DNA of 64,000 nucleotides from Pleurodeles waltl (GCF_031143425.1 NC_090444.1:1349188323-1349252322), one strand, 5' to 3'; shown: positions 23,261 through 37,225, counted from the stretch's first letter. Notes: a model not told the origin generated them from the sequence alone. Translations and numbers: made by a program.

Positions 23261-24802
23261 TCCAAAGGTGGAGCAAGTGACGATCAGTGCCACCTTTGCA
23301 GTAATTCTCAGAGATGGCGGAGTATAAAATTAATCAGATGAAGAGGGACACATTACTATTCACTGCCACAGAATCATTTAACACAGAAACATATGTTAAC
23401 ATTTTCTCAAAAGCGTGCGACACATCAAGTTTACAGAGAACTATTATGCTCTGTATCGATTAAAATGATTCTTCTTGCTGTCTGAAGTCTATGGCTTGCT
23501 CCAAAGTTTGGGATCTCTCACTCTCTCTATAACCGGGCATATGAACTTAATTGAAATGTCAGAATTCGCTCTGCTTTTGATTTTCTACATGACAATCCAC
23601 TGTCTTTGTTTAATGCATTCTTTCAGAAACGGGAGCAAATGTGAAAGAATTTCTTGGCTAGGCAGAAATGTATGAATCAGCCTTTGCAAACTCCATGTAC
23701 AATGGCATGATAGTGGATTAGCTTTGCCTGATTTCACACTGTGTTGTTTAGCCACCACAGTAGCTCACTTTTCAATAGATAGTTCTAATTCTCTTTTCGA
23801 CAGTTACTATATCGAGGTTACTTTTCAGTTAGTGTCCAGTCCAAATCGTTAATGCATGTTACATATAGCTAAGCTACCTGAGCTAACAAGATTTAAGCAC
23901 ATCATTAATCTTGTCAGTGTACTTATATTTTATACTTTTTTAAGATTCGTACCTATGAGTCGACTTTACTGGATTGCATGAGTTGTCATTTGTGTAATGA
24001 TTTTCCCATCACTACTAGATGGAAATCTATTGAGGGGATAAAAAGCCAAATACTGTTTAGTTTATTGCCAGTTGCATCAGTTTTAAGTGAGTGGTATGTT
24101 TGTATTATACCTAATTGTCCTTATGGCACCAATGACTAATTGCCTAACTTTATCATGTACACCATCATGCACATGCGTAGTCTAACTATTAACCTAGAAG
24201 TCATCTCACGTTTCTTGTCTTTTTTGGCAGGGGCGGTTCTACCCAGGGCTTGAATTTGGTAAGTTTTTCTAATAATCTCCAAACTGTGAGTGTTGATTGA
24301 AAGAGGTTGCTGACAGAGCAGTCAGTAGTCCGCAGTGTAAACACAGTGCTATACGGCACTGGGATAAAACCCAGCACAGGAAACACAGCCCAGCATGAGC
24401 AGTCACCAGCATAGGCAACAGAGCACACATATCAGGTCAAACACTAGAATACTGACTGGGAGCAAGTGAACAAGACAGCAGGTTCAGAGCAGTGAGTACA
24501 GGGCATCAGGCACAATCAGGCAAGTGTGCTAGCGCTGCAAGTTTTAGAGTAATGCCGCAGAGGAAAAGTGTTATGCGAGCTGAAGAGCGCAGGGCACATG
24601 GGGGTCAAGGTGGTAAGCTAGACACTGAACAAAGGCGTCATGGACAAGTCTGGACAGAGGGTATGGTCAGTGGTCTGTGGAGCACTGAACAATGGTGGGT
24701 GGGAAAATTCCCCATTTCGGCCCATCTGAAACTGTTCTGGTCCCTGTGCTGGGGGGAGGCGAAGAGGCGGAGTTTTCTTCAATGGCCAGTTAAATGTTGA
24801 GA
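23261..24802. other. Unassigned intronic DNA
   Basis: AT-rich sequence with no identified element. Around 24200-24480 the composition changes (GA- and CAG-rich), which may mark an old repeat. The frame at 24492-24800 is open for 102 codons but unlike any family I know. Confidence 0.35.
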
Positions 24803-25325
24803 GTTATGAAAGTTCTGCCCGCAAACAGTCTCTTGTAGTTGCTGAGAAGACAGCAGAGCTACTCCAGCTTTCATAAATTTCACGACGCAGGCAGCCAATT
24901 TCACAGATTCCCCTCTCAGGCACAACTCTATGGCTCCTCGGCGGATCCAGACGTTTAAGATGCGCCAGAGCAGTTGGAGCCACAACTTCCTTAGCGAGAT
25001 CAGTTCCTCGTAGATAAAGAGCACATTGGGTCAGCGATTCCTCTACCTTAGCTCCAAATTCCTCCTCCCATACCAATAGGCCTTCAACAGGACTAAACCA
25101 AAGCGCAAGCCCATTAGCTGTTGTTTCATGGTTATATTGAGAGACAGAAAAAATGTAGGATAGAAGGGACCCTTGCTCAAGTAAAGCATCAAGGCCAGAA
25201 TACCATGCCCCAGTTTTTTCACGGTTTGTGCGTCATGATCTGCCGATATTAGGTTGGCTTGTTTGACTACAGTTTCCCCACGGGTACCGCTTGTCCAGAT
25301 TGTGCATGCTTCTAGAAGCCTCCAA
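24803..25325 (-). other. Unidentified minus-strand coding-like block
   Basis: Two overlapping frames are long here. One (24803 to about 25215) stays open for roughly 135 codons and reads as a normal protein composition, with motifs such as ALYLRGTDLAKEVVAP and LAHLKRLDPP. The other (25043-25330) gives 95 codons including VKQANLISADHDAQTVKK. They look like one gene broken by a frameshift near 25200. I do not recognise it. A retroelement gag or a retrocopied host gene are both possible. Confidence 0.3.
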
Positions 25326-25330
25326 AGCAT

Positions 25331-26554
25331 GGATTAAAAAAAAGAAAACTTGTGGCAGTTTGTTGCTGGGTTGCTTATTAAATCAAGATAGAGTTTATGA
25401 GCATGCGCTCTCATGACTTCTTAACTTTCAGGCTATAAGCTAGGAAGTTTTTGTTTAGATTGTAATGAATGTAAGTAATCGTGCAATAAATAAATATGAA
25501 TCTGAGTGGTGGGAAGGAGAATGAAGATAAACGGAGTTGAAGAAGGGTTGGATGTAAGAAAAAAAAGAAAAATCGGCATGCCAAAGACGCTCTCTCAATC
25601 AATAATGGGATCAGTACGTGGACAGCTGTATGCTCCCAAGACCTCCAATTTATATTGTAGGAGGCTGCCCCAGGAATCATGGGTGTACAAGGGGCATTTT
25701 GCAGAGCCACCTTGAACTGTGACCTGGACCACCAGTATTCTGGTCCTGCCTTCATGTATGTGTCGTTTAGGGGGGGGTGTTTGCCATAATGGCTATTTTT
25801 ACAACCTCACCAATGTCCTGGTTACCACTAGAAATGTCAATTAAGTTTGTCAGAAAAAAAGGCTGGTGATGGGCAAGGTAAATGGGGCTTTAGGCAAATG
25901 GGGCTGTGAGGGATATAAAGGGTACGGAGGCGGGTGCAAAAGTCAAGCAGAAGATCCGCGTTGAAAGGGGGCATGAGTTATGGGATAGCATTTCAAAGAA
26001 AGGTCATTACAGAATATATAGTCACTTGTCAAGAAGAAAAGTACCCTACATTTATTGTTTTTTGATGCTCAATACCTTTAGAGCAACTTCCAAGGTTGTA
26101 TAAAGACCCTGCACAAATCGTCTGTGCCAATGACTAAATGCCGGAGCCTGCATGCATTTGCACATTAAGACCAAAACTAATGCTTGTTTAAATCAGTGCT
26201 CTAGATTAGGATTCACACAAGGATATTTTTGATGGAAGGGGTTAGAGGGATAAGAAAATGTAAGCAAAGGTACAGTTTCTGTTGGCTGGTTCCATAGAAA
26301 AATAGTTGTTTGCTAATGAGCAACTGGAGCTGAGAATTTTTATATTTTCTGGTTAAGCAATAAAATGCTGGACTTGCTAATTAAATACAAAACTTTGATG
26401 AGATACCTCTTGTTGTTTTTTCTTTACAAAAAGATGAAATGCAGCACACACAAATAGATCACTATAAAGCATTAGTGGATGGGACATCAGAAGTTATAAA
26501 TAAAAACATTAAATCATAAAAGCATGGGAGTGAACTTGGCAGCACAAGATCACA
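25331..26554. other. Unassigned intronic DNA
   Basis: No gene recognised. A purine-rich stretch near 25500-25580 and a tract of poly-G (25770-25778) are the only features noted. Confidence 0.35.
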
Positions 26555-29190
26555 TTGTACGAGTACACTGCATTATTTCATAAGAGAACACTGCAATATT
26601 TATTTTCCACCCCATTCAGGAAACTGAAACTCCCGACCTATTTAAAATACTGGATAATGAAACACATCCAACCAAGTGAAATAACCCAAAATGATGCTGC
26701 CACGCTGCTCCGCACTGAAACACAGAAGCCCTCGATGGCTGTAGTGAGAGACACGGCGGGACGGGAGGTAACCTCGCAACAAGGCACAACTGAACTCTTT
26801 GCAGACCACTTCCAGAAGCTGTATGCGCAGCCCGCCAATGCCACAGTGGAAGGCATAGCTGAGTTTTTGGCAGCTTTACCAATGGCTAACTTAACAGAGG
26901 AAGACAGCCTGCACCTAGATCCGCTGCTTACTAAAGAAGACATTGTGTCAGAGATTCGGGCTTCCCGGACTTCCACGACTTCGGAGGGAAGGACGAGGGG
27001 TTATGACCTACTGAACGATTTTTTTTTTTTTTAAAGGCTAAATCTTCTAGCGGAGCGACTACTGGTGGTGTACCAGGAGAAGCTACAGAGAGGGAGGCTG
27101 CCTGACTCAATTAGAGAGGTGATTATAGTTATGGTGCCTAAACCTCATATGGACCCTAAGAAAGTCTCATCGTATCGCCCTCTTTCTATGCTAAATATGG
27201 ATGAAAAAATACTCAGTAGAACACTAGCCATAAGGTTTCCTGGCCACATGCGGGCATTAGTGTACAAGGACCAGTGCAGCTTTATTCCCTGATGGAATAC
27301 TCTTTGCTAACTTACATCGACTTGCATTGATGCTACATGTTTCTGAGGTACAAGAGGAGTCATGTGCCCTGGCCCTGCTAGATGTTGAGCAGGCCTTTGA
27401 TTCCCTATCCTGGGAATATCTCTGGGTGGTCTTGCGTCACTTGGGAGTGGCGTATATCAAATGGTCCAGCTCCTGTATGGGGACTGAGTGAAGACAGTTA
27501 GATTAGGTAGAACAGTGTCACTACTGTTATCCTTAATGGGTAAGGTGGCATTAATTAAAATGGTGACATTGCCCCACCGCCTGTATGTCTTCCAGGGATC
27601 GGTCTTTCACATTCCTAGGAGATATTTTCTGGAACTTGATAAGCGGCTGATTGAACAACTCTCATCCTCGGGAAGGAAGCAAGTGCGACTAACCACCGTT
27701 AAGCAGCCTTGCGATCGAGGGTGCCTGTTACAGAACGCAGTGCATTGGTTTGACAAGGGGGACAACTGGGAAAAGCGTCTGCTTCTCTGCTTAGGGGTAC
27801 TTATGGGGATAATGCTTGCACAGAATTCTGAGGGCAAGAGTCCGGGTGACTACTCCTTATGTAGTTGGTCAGGCATGTAGGGAGTGCGAACGGGCTATTA
27901 AGAACATGAGCAGACGTTGCCCTTGTGCACCAGATATGCCCATATGGACTCTTCAGCCATATCATCAGATAACATGGACAATGGTGATGGGCAGATGGTG
28001 GGCAGGGAGCTGCAATATACTTGGAGACCTGTACCCCAATAATAGGTTCATAACGCCGCAGGGGCAATAGAGACTTTCCAGTTGGGGCAAGGGCAATTTT
28101 TACAGTTTGCTAAGATGGCAGCGACGTCTCGTGGTATTTGGCCCTCATTTCCAGAGGCTATCCCTGAGTCTGCAACACTGGTCACATTATTGACTATGGT
28201 GGGAGGCAGGTGATTAATCTCTTTTCTGTTTGGGGCACTCAGGGAGGACGTCCCCCTGAGGTTACTGGTGCAGGACAAGTGGCAGAATATGTTGGGTGAA
28301 CAACTAACGGAAACATAATGGGATACAGTACAAGCATTGGTACAGCACACTACTGCAAATGCGAAGTTTAAATTGATCCAATATAATATGGTTCATCAGG
28401 TATATTTGTCTCCCATTACCTTACATGCAATATACCCGGAAAGGACCTCCACCTGCCCCCGATGCTCAACGGAGCAGGGGGACTTTCTTCATATGGTCTG
28501 GAGATGTGTGGCTTTAGGCAAGTATTGGCAATCAGTTATGGATCAAATGAACGCGGCCATGGGATGAGCGGTCCCACAGGATCCTAAACAATGCCTTTTG
28601 GCAATGTTCCAGATACAAAAAAAGAGTCCTAAGCAGGAAATTCCTGATATCAGGAAAAGGAGAGTAGCTATACATTGGCTATCTCCATCCGCCCCAGAGG
28701 TGCAATTGTAGGGTGAGTGATATGGCTGAGTGGGCGGTGGTTGAGGAAGGGCATATGCGCAAGTGTAGGAAGGATACTAAATTGGAAGACAATCTGCGGG
28801 CATGGGCTGCAATGTTGGAGGACTTGTTGGATCCACCAGATACTAGGCCTTCGTAGACTGTAGACCTCTAGGAGTAGTATCCAGTGCAGCTATGATGCGA
28901 CTGATATTTGGAAAGGCAGTCCATTAGTTGTGCTTGCTACATATGGTGCCCATGGCCTTGAGGCGCTTACAGCATGCCTGACCATCTCTCCGTGAGACAT
29001 GACCCCATACTTTTATGTTATCTCAGAGACTTATCACTTCTACATTGAAAGGTCCAGGCACTGGTGGGTAGAGCAAGGTTGGGACAGGGCAGAGGGTGTT
29101 CACTGAAGTACTATTATCATTTATTTCATGTATGGATGTCATTCTGCTGATATATCAATAAAGATCTTCAAATAAAAATAATACACGAAA
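26555..29190 (+). mobile_element. L1-like LINE, 5'-truncated, with 3' end
   Basis: Four open pieces share frame 2: the endonuclease-RT linker (26555-27034), RT start (27065-27292, with SYRPLSMLNMDEKIL), post-RT region (27488-27880) and C-terminal zinc knuckle (28337-28567, CPRC...HMVWRC). An RT palm block (LDVEQAFDSL) is readable near 27380, but the following segment with the catalytic DD is deleted before 27500. A run of T at 27018-27032 breaks the linker. The 3' UTR ends with an AATAAA near 29157 and an A-rich tail near 29185. It cannot move on its own. Confidence 0.8.
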
Positions 29191-30165
29191 TGAGAGACCA
29201 GGTAGATTCACCGGTTAATGTAACAATGGCATAACTTTTCTTTTTTTATCAAAAACATATTTTCAATATTTGTCATTCTCAGTAATTAGGTACACATCAA
29301 AGCTAGACGAAATAGAGAAAAATGAAAATGCATACCAAATATCATCTTCATTCATATATTACACACCATCAGATATATATAAATAATTCAAAAACAGAAG
29401 CTTTAAAGACCTTAAATGAGTATTATCAAGTAACAGTGAAATAAGTTGATCAAAACCAGCAAACAAAAAATGTCGGAAACTGGAGGACTAATAAGTTGAT
29501 AGCCAAATATTATACAACTTTCACAATTCATGTGAAAACTTTGAACGGGGATGTGCAAAACTGTGAAATTCTTCTATTACAAAAATTCACATAATAATTG
29601 TTAGGAATACAACGATTACTGCCCGTAGATCGCCAAGTTTTCGAAGTGCATTTTTTGATGTGGACATCGGGAGTGGGTGTGGCTATAAAGCTGACATAGT
29701 CACAAGGAAAGAGGTTTGAATAATAAATGAGGCCGAAAGGGTACATTTTTTAAGTGTCAACAACCACGCGTGAAGAAATATTGCAGTTTTTGAGGCAATC
29801 TACACCAAGTACCAAATGCAGGAAAAGTGATGAAACTAGCCCGATAATCGTGATCGAACAAGAATTACACAATAGAACCAATGTATGTTAATATATTCTT
29901 TAAATTTGTGAATATTTTTTTAAATAACTTTAGGCTTCTGCTGCTACAGTAAATAATGATCATGCCACATGTAATGGCACTATGTTTCTCTAGATTCGTA
30001 CCACTTTGAGAACGTAGACAAGGTGTTCTTCGACGGAGTTTGTATTTCTAGAGCATAAAGTGAGCCTGGCATGTTTTTCTATTCCTAACACAACGTGTCA
30101 GCTCTTTGGGTTTCATGGACCTTGCTTAATGCTGCATTCCTTAATCTTTTTGTCGTTTTTAACAG
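29191..30165. other. Unassigned AT-rich intronic DNA
   Basis: No coding or repeat boundary recognised. Confidence 0.35.
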
Positions 30166-30540
30166 GGGAGGCTCCTCCATTTGGGCAGAGGAGCGTCGAC
30201 AGCCACCCCCCTCAACACCACCAGCAGCAAACCTTTACAAGGAATTGATAATAAACAGTGTTTATTATCATTTCCTCATAAAGGGGTGGGGCCACGGGGG
30301 TGATGAGGAGTGAATCATGTGTGTTTGGCCGGCCAAACACACAAATGCGCAGCAGGCTCTCGTCTGCGTGCGAGTGCCCTGGCTGGGCGCCCCAGAGCAG
30401 CGTCAGGATTGGCCACAGGGCAACTGGTTTTTAGTTCTGGCTTTGACAGAGTAGCTGTAAACCACACAATGCTTACCACATACATGGGAGCTTACAATAT
30501 ACAAGGGGGCTTTTGGTCTGGTTTTTTACTAGATGTTTTC
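30166..30540. repeat. Putative interspersed repeat, GC-rich
   Basis: A GC-rich block with 'ggggaggctcctccatttgg', 'ggggtggggccacggggg' and 'ctggctgggcgccccagag' stands out from AT-rich surroundings. It matches a newt interspersed repeat as I remember it. Internal self-complementary pieces are visible ('aataaacagtgtttatt'). No boundaries or target duplications were found. Confidence 0.4.
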
Positions 30541-30724
30541 AGTCGTTGGTGTGAGACTTTGTGAATCCCATCCTTGCTCAGCCCAGAGGGGAATTTCTCT
30601 CTCATCCTGTGCTTTTGGCAAATGTGAGTGCCCGTTTCTGCCTCTAAAGGAATGTTGCCTTGCAAAGCAAGGGAAACTATTCTCTCTACCACCCTTCCAC
30701 TGTCACATTTTTTTGTGCAGTTTT

Positions 30725-30925
30725 TATATTGCGTGACCTCAAGCCAAAGGTATTGGGGCGCTTTACATGAACACCAGTTACACTACACAAGGTCTGATGG
30801 GTATTTTTAGGCACAGGGAAATTAAATGATCTGCCCAGAATCACAGGAAGTTTAGCCCACTCCGAAACTCAAGTATGGTTCCCCAGTTTCAAAGTTGGCA
30901 CCTCTAGCCATAAACAAAACCTCTT
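30725..30925. repeat. L2/MIR-like tail sequence
   Basis: The text 'caagccaaaggtattggggcgctttaca' leads into 'cacagggaaattaaatgatctgcccagaatcaca' read in pieces, and then 'actcaagtatggttcccc'. This is the layout of the shared 3' tail of L2 LINEs and MIR-type SINEs. A worn second example is at 57415-57500. Confidence 0.5.
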
Positions 30926-33900
30926 CCTATTGTGTGTCCGCTCTTATTTGCTCTCTCCGGCTCGTTGCTCTTTCCCATGTGATGGCATTCTTCCTGTCCA
31001 CCCAAGCCTATTGTTGCTTCCTACCCCCTAAGTCTTTTCCCTTTGTATTGATCAACAATCTCAAAGCCATCCTGTCCTCTCGTTAACTGCCTCCCGCCCT
31101 CTTCTTTCCCAGAGTATGTGCAAAGAAGCTCCTGGCAGCTTCCTACCAGTACCTCTGCAGCTAGATAATTTCTGTTAGTGGATGGCGAGAGAACTTTATT
31201 ATATTCCTATGTTTTTAATAGGTTTTAGAAAGAAACATAAGAGTATGTTGAAAGCTGCTTTGCTGCCCCATCTTCGTTTCATCATAAGAAAGCAAGCTCC
31301 TTTGCCTTCATTAGGAGCCTATGCAAAGTGACGGTTAGGTGATGAGGAACCCTTCACACTGTTTCTTTCTAGGTCACAAAACAGCAGAAGGATTATAAGG
31401 AAGGACTCCATTCCATTATCTTACAAGCCCACTGGGGTGCTTTGTGCTCGGAGTATAATAGAAACACCTTCTATGGAATCTTAAGAGCACAAGACTATAA
31501 TAAAGTAGTTGAAACCTCTACTAAAGACACTTCTTGGGTTTAGTATGCTAACACCAAAGGCAGAGAACGAACTAGCAAAACAAAAAGAAGCATATTTGTC
31601 CATCAATATGCCAAGTATCTAATGGGTCCATGTTGTGCTTTATGGAAACAAACCAGGAGGGGTGCCACTTTGTAGTCACACATTTGTCAAGGGTAGGCCA
31701 TCATCGCAGCATTTTGCTACCTCTTTCCTCGTGCCGAACTAAACCCCCTCCTCTACCCGAGTTTAGTACATTGATAGAATCCGATGTGGAAAAAAAAACA
31801 TTTGTTTCGGCTGGTATTCCTATCCTCATTGATAGAAGTTTTTTTTATGTATTATTAGCCTGTCAGTTAAGCAAAAAAAAAACATTTCTCCTGAAGAAAG
31901 CTGCAGAGCCACTTGGCTCCAAGTAAAGGGATGAAACATGTAGACCTAGCTAAAAGGTAGGGTATTAATAGCCCTAATCTATCTTTGGGAATCTTTTTAA
32001 TCCAGTCAAAGTACTCATGAATTAAATAATACTTATAAACACTGAAGACTTCTATCTTTTCTTTTCTCTAGCACTGGAAGATTTTCGCTCCCTCTAAAAC
32101 AACACAAAAAAATCCTTGCTCCCAAAATGTTGGATGTGGCTCATTTAAGCTTATGTGAGTTAAAGTGTGGCAATGCCCAATGATGAAGCATACCACAATT
32201 GAGTGAATGATGGTCTTGCAATTCCTAGTAGCATATCCATCCAAATCGGTATTGACATATATATGAAGTCCTATTTTTCTTTACTGTGTGTTTAGTAATT
32301 GCTAGGAAGGACAGAATAATAGGTGTTATGGATGTCTCTCTCCCTCTTGTGTTTGTGCTAAATACCCCACCCTATCCCGCACAACTTGGGAAAAGTCTTG
32401 TCTCACAATAAGCATGGCTGATATTCCCAATGTCACTGATGCCTATATATTGGTAGGCTAGTATGCACAGGTATCTGTAAGGTTAGTGGACTTAGTGGAA
32501 ATGCATATGTTGAGGTGTGATGGCCTGTGAGCAGGACATGTCCTGCCTCCTCTATGTACAAACAGAAAACAACAAGCATTGACAAAGTCTCGGCCATGAC
32601 AGCAATTGGCATTGCTTTGTAGCCGTACCGTACAGTAGCTAGAATGCTTTGAAGTGTGGCTAAAGCTAATTTTGAAAAAGTGTGATTAAGCATCCAGGAC
32701 TAATGTGCTTTATTTTTTAAGTCCATAAGCGCTGGGTGCATTGTCATCTTTTTTTATTATTATTTTTAACCATGCTGCTACACACAATAGCTACAAATCA
32801 TTGCCAAAGTTAGCAATGTCCATGCTGTACAGCATGGTCAAAAAGGCAATGCCAGAGCCAATAGTCTCAGAGGCAAGACCTATTGGCTTTGCAAATACTT
32901 GTTAGGTCTCAGCACAACACCCCGGTGATTCTAAGCAAATCATTTAATATCCCCAGGTGTGAAAAAGAAAAAAATATATATATGGGATTTGACAAAAAAA
33001 TCATATTGCATAAAGAAAGCAATTGCATCCATGTCCATATCTTAGTGAAAATACATTTGGAAGTAGATAACATCTGTTGTCACAATAAAATCAGATAGCA
33101 TCTGCCATCACAAAAAAACATCAATTTCAAAGGTGAAAGGGCTTATTTAAAATGCTAGGCACAATAAAACATAGTCATAAATGGCAAGAGTCACAGTAAG
33201 ATTAGTGAAATGACAGTAATCAACCTTGAGCAATCAGTAGGTATGTTGCTAATGCTCCAGCTGAAAGAAGAGGATGTGAAACCAGCATGCGCTAGACAAT
33301 TAGAAGACAGCAAATGAGAGCAGCGATGAAGTCAATGAATGTTAAGCAATCGGTCGGCTGGAAGCCCTTTGTTGTCTACAATATCTCTTCCAAGCGGGAG
33401 TGTAAAAGTCCTAAGACCAAGCCTAATGGCTTTGTCAGTGCTTGCTACGATAGCTGCCAAAATTGCATCCAAGTTACTGCAGGACTTCTGGGTGCTCTAA
33501 AGAAACCGGTCTTTCACCAAGAAGCAAGCACAATCTGATGTCCTACTTCAGAAAGATAAGATGTAAACTGGACAGTGGTAAAATTGTTTAAGTGGTAAAA
33601 TTGATAGGAGATCCTAAGTGTATGTATATCCTTTCAGAGACTCCCTCAGCAAAATCAATAGCACCCCTAGCCACTTTTACATTTCAGCTGACACTTTACC
33701 TATTTCTTTCTCAATTTCCTGCCATGCAAAGTCTGGCTTGCATTCTATTCAGAGGCTTGGTCATTAAGATTTTGGGGGGGATGTGAGCTTCAGATTTACC
33801 AACAATCACACTGGCATATCTTGATAACATATATTATCTGAGAAAAAGAACATGAGGGGGACTTACTGGGAAGTGGGAAGGGAGAGCACTGCGGATCGTT

Positions 33901-33962
33901 AGAAGTAATTAAAACAAAATATTTTGTGAACATGTTTTAAAAACTTCAAAAAGGAGAGGAAC
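30926..33962. other. Unassigned intronic DNA
   Basis: No gene recognised. The region 32760-33540 repeats short phrases such as 'attggctttgcaaatacttgt' and 'taatggctttgtcagtgcttg', also seen at 41870-41930, so part is probably an old interspersed repeat. Confidence 0.35.
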
Positions 33963-33984
33963 GTGTGTGTGTGTGTGTGTGTGT
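33963..33984. repeat. (GT)11 microsatellite
   Basis: Eleven GT units are read directly. Confidence 0.92.
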
Positions 33985-34489
33985 TTTAGTCTGTGTAAAA
34001 ATCCTAGGTGAAATCTGAAAGACACCTCACCATACCAGACTTAAAGCACATGTTCCCCGCTATTTACCACAGAATACATTTATTAGCGGGGTGTGAAACC
34101 CTAAACACCCCCTTGAAGCTATGCCCCGATTCTATTGAATGACTATAATACACAAATAGTGCCATGGCATCATTGCTCCACACACCTTAAATAGGTACGC
34201 ATTACTTTATGTCATAAAAGCAAAAAGACTACTTTATGTCATGACAAAGCCATAATGTTAATTCAATGGAACAGTGTGTAAACTTATAACCAACCATCAG
34301 CGATATGCAAGAGCCCTATACGGATGATCAGTTACATCAGCGTTCGGACACAGTTAAATCTCTCTGTATATCCAGACTCCAAAAAAATAACAGTGACCGA
34401 TCAGCATGCATATGTGTGTTCACATGAATGTTTATAAGTGTGCGTCTCACATGATATTCTTATCTTTGCTGGTGTGCCTCTGTGTTAAA

Positions 34490-35420
34490 GCATGCCTGTA
34501 GGCAGTGTTTAATTTGTAAAAGAATGAGTGCTGGTGCCAAAAGGTCTGTTCGGAAGCCTGCAGCTGGTGTTATTAAATGGCGGTGTGACAAATGCCAAGG
34601 CTGTGTGGTCTTGAATTCGCCTCAAGCGCCTTTAATCCACTACCAGACAGTCCATGCCCCTCTGTCTCCCTCTTGCACGTTCCTGCTTTTTAGGTCAAGC
34701 ATAGCAGCGCGCATGTGCTGCTTTTCCAACGTGTTGGTATGTATCTGGGCTTTTAATAACGCCCACCTCACGCCCATCACTATAACTAGTTCGTGGGCTT
34801 GCCTTTCAAAAATCCTTCGATGACATTGGTAAATGGTTTACGCTCGTCCCTCCTTGGGGAGGTTTTGTTACTGCCTTAGCTATTGCCCCAGTTACATGGC
34901 TAATTGCACTTTTGCCAATAAGTTTGACTAGGAATGAACTTCTTTTTTCTTTTTTGTGTCTCTTCACGCTAATGCTCATGGCGGCCGTGGCGCTGTGTAT
35001 AGGCTCGCTTATGTGAAACTGTTTTACTTTGGATTTTCAAGTTCTGTGGCAAGAAAAGTCCAGTTAGGAGTTTACAACGCTAACAGCTTTAACTCGAGCA
35101 AATGCGAGACCCATTGCATTGCAAATGCTTGTTCCCTTTGGGGCGGCTTTTCCGTCTTTCGCTTTTTCCTTCTTTCCCCTTCATGTATTTTCCCTCTCTT
35201 GCTCTCTATATATGTCTCATGCAGAAAAGTAAGAGTCAATCCCCAAAAATGAGTGTTGGTGGGCCCCACCGGAAACCACATGCTCAAATTAAGCACTGTC
35301 CCTGGGATGCTTGCAGATGCTTAGCAGCTTGTTGGCAAGCTAAAATCCCTGCAAGTACGTCAGCCAAATAGTGTTTCCCTGTGAACGTCGGCATGGTTGC
35401 TTGTTAACGCTCGTCTGTCT
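34490..35420. repeat. Putative newt interspersed repeat
   Basis: The block containing 'aacgcccacctcacgcccat', 'cttcgatgacattggtaaat' and 'gcgagacccattgcattgc' agrees with an abundant newt repeat as I remember it. Open frames of up to 113 codons occur on both strands (34482-34823, 34956-35252) without family resemblance. Ends not defined. Confidence 0.4.
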
Positions 35421-37045
35421 TCCAGTGAATGAATACAAGTGGCTGTAACTCTGCCAGGTCATCTGTTTAGTCCGTCTGCTCCTTTGTCGGGCAACAAGCA
35501 GCAAGTATGTGGGCAGCTGCGGCAGAATTCATATATTTACACTTTTAAGGAACAAACCTACTTACTTACATTTTATTCTCCGTGGCTCTAAGAAAGTTAG
35601 CAAAACTTCGAAAATAACAGAGGGCTATAATACGAAATCCAGGTCATGCCGATCGCTTTCCATTTTACAATGCCTTACAGTTCAAAGTTCAAGTGATAAC
35701 ATTTTGAAAACAGCAAAATATTGGCTCATAACAGCATGCGACACAATGACTATGCGCCTAAGCCAGTGCTTTATTACAGCACTGGTTAGTTCCCACTAAC
35801 TGCTGCAATACAAGCAAACCAGGCTGTACGGAAAATAATAGATTTCTAATCCACCACATGAAATCCACACTGAAGAGCGTCTCGGTTTGCAACATAAATC
35901 TTTTGTGGCAGTAAAAAAGGCCTAACAAGAAGTAGCTCGCAGACTGATTTCTAAAAATAACGAAAACTATATCATTTTTCTTGCAGAAGAAACATTGATC
36001 TCAGAAAGATTCTCTTAACTACAAATCTTACGGATAATCTTCTAAAGGTAGAAAAGACAGCATGCCCACTGATAATTCAAAGACATATTTTAAGTATATG
36101 TACAACAAAGAGAAGCAAGACAAAAAAAGAACTAATTGCCAGCCATCAAAAAGTGATGGTTTTGTTGCTGTGACGGAAATAATCTCTTTGAAATTTCATA
36201 AGGTACAAATATTTGCTTTGTCATTTCTCTTTTCACCATTCTTGGCATTAATTCACAGGACAATGTAAAGTAGTGTGATGCAATTTACTGATCACATGCA
36301 ACTGCATAAAAAGGTGAGACATTGATGAGCAAACAATGATTCTGAAAAAACAAATAACTATAACAGACTCTTAATAGGTTTGGAAAAAGACCTGGCCCAG
36401 ATCAACCAAGGCATTTTTCCCACACAGGCAATTACTTTGTGCCACACCATATGTTTACAATCCTACAGTCCTATCTTACGATTATTCACAAACCAGATCA
36501 TACAGCTCTGGACAGTGTTCAGATGACACCGCAGTTATGACAACTAAATATGAGGGGCATTTTAGATGGTGCACAAGCCGCCATTCCATTTCTTCACAGG
36601 AAGAGTAGCTGAGCTTCAAAACTTATTTAGGTTAAGAAGTCTGTGAAGATGGGTCACATGAGGCTTAAGGTTAATGCACCTCAATGAGACCAGTGAGCAC
36701 CCTGAGACAATGACCAAAGAAAAGTTAATGATAAAGTGAGAACCGCAACCCTTACTCTTTTCTGTGCTGATCAATGCCATACTGCATGTGATAGCTGATA
36801 ATGAGAAGGCGAGCCCTTCCCTCAGAGCCGGCTTTATGAAACAGTAAAACGCTCTTAGTTCTCCAGCTCAGAGCTGCCAGGAAACTAGAGGAAGTGAGGG
36901 TGGCATATTATGCAAACCGTAAAAATGAATCACTTACAGGCACTTTCAGCATGACGAAGAGGTTGTAGAAAAAACAACAGGTTATTACTGAAGTGAAGTG
37001 CACATGATGAGCGTGGGTGTTACTATCCGAATGCATTTATGGATA
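35421..37045. other. Unassigned intronic DNA
   Basis: No gene or repeat recognised. Confidence 0.35.
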
Positions 37046-37053
37046 CACTAAAT

Positions 37054-37217
37054 CAGGGTTCTGCGAAGTCGGTCCTGGAGAGCCGGGTCCATGCCAGATT
37101 TTTAGCATATCCACATTTAGAAACAAGATGTTTCAGAAATCTACATTTTCCTAAATGTGGATATGCTAAAAATATGGCATGGACCTGTCTCTCCAGGACC
37201 GACTTTGCAGAACCCTG
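37054..37217. mobile_element. Palindromic hAT-like MITE, 164 bp, perfect 8-bp TSD
   Basis: The element starts CAGGGTTCTGCGAAGTCGG and ends with the inverted form (GACTTTGCAGAACCCTG). It folds on itself over nearly its full length; both strands even encode similar peptides. The octamer cactaaat is present at 37046-37053 and 37218-37225. CAGGG ends with an 8-bp duplication indicate a hAT-type MITE. Confidence 0.93.
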
Positions 37218-37225
37218 CACTAAAT

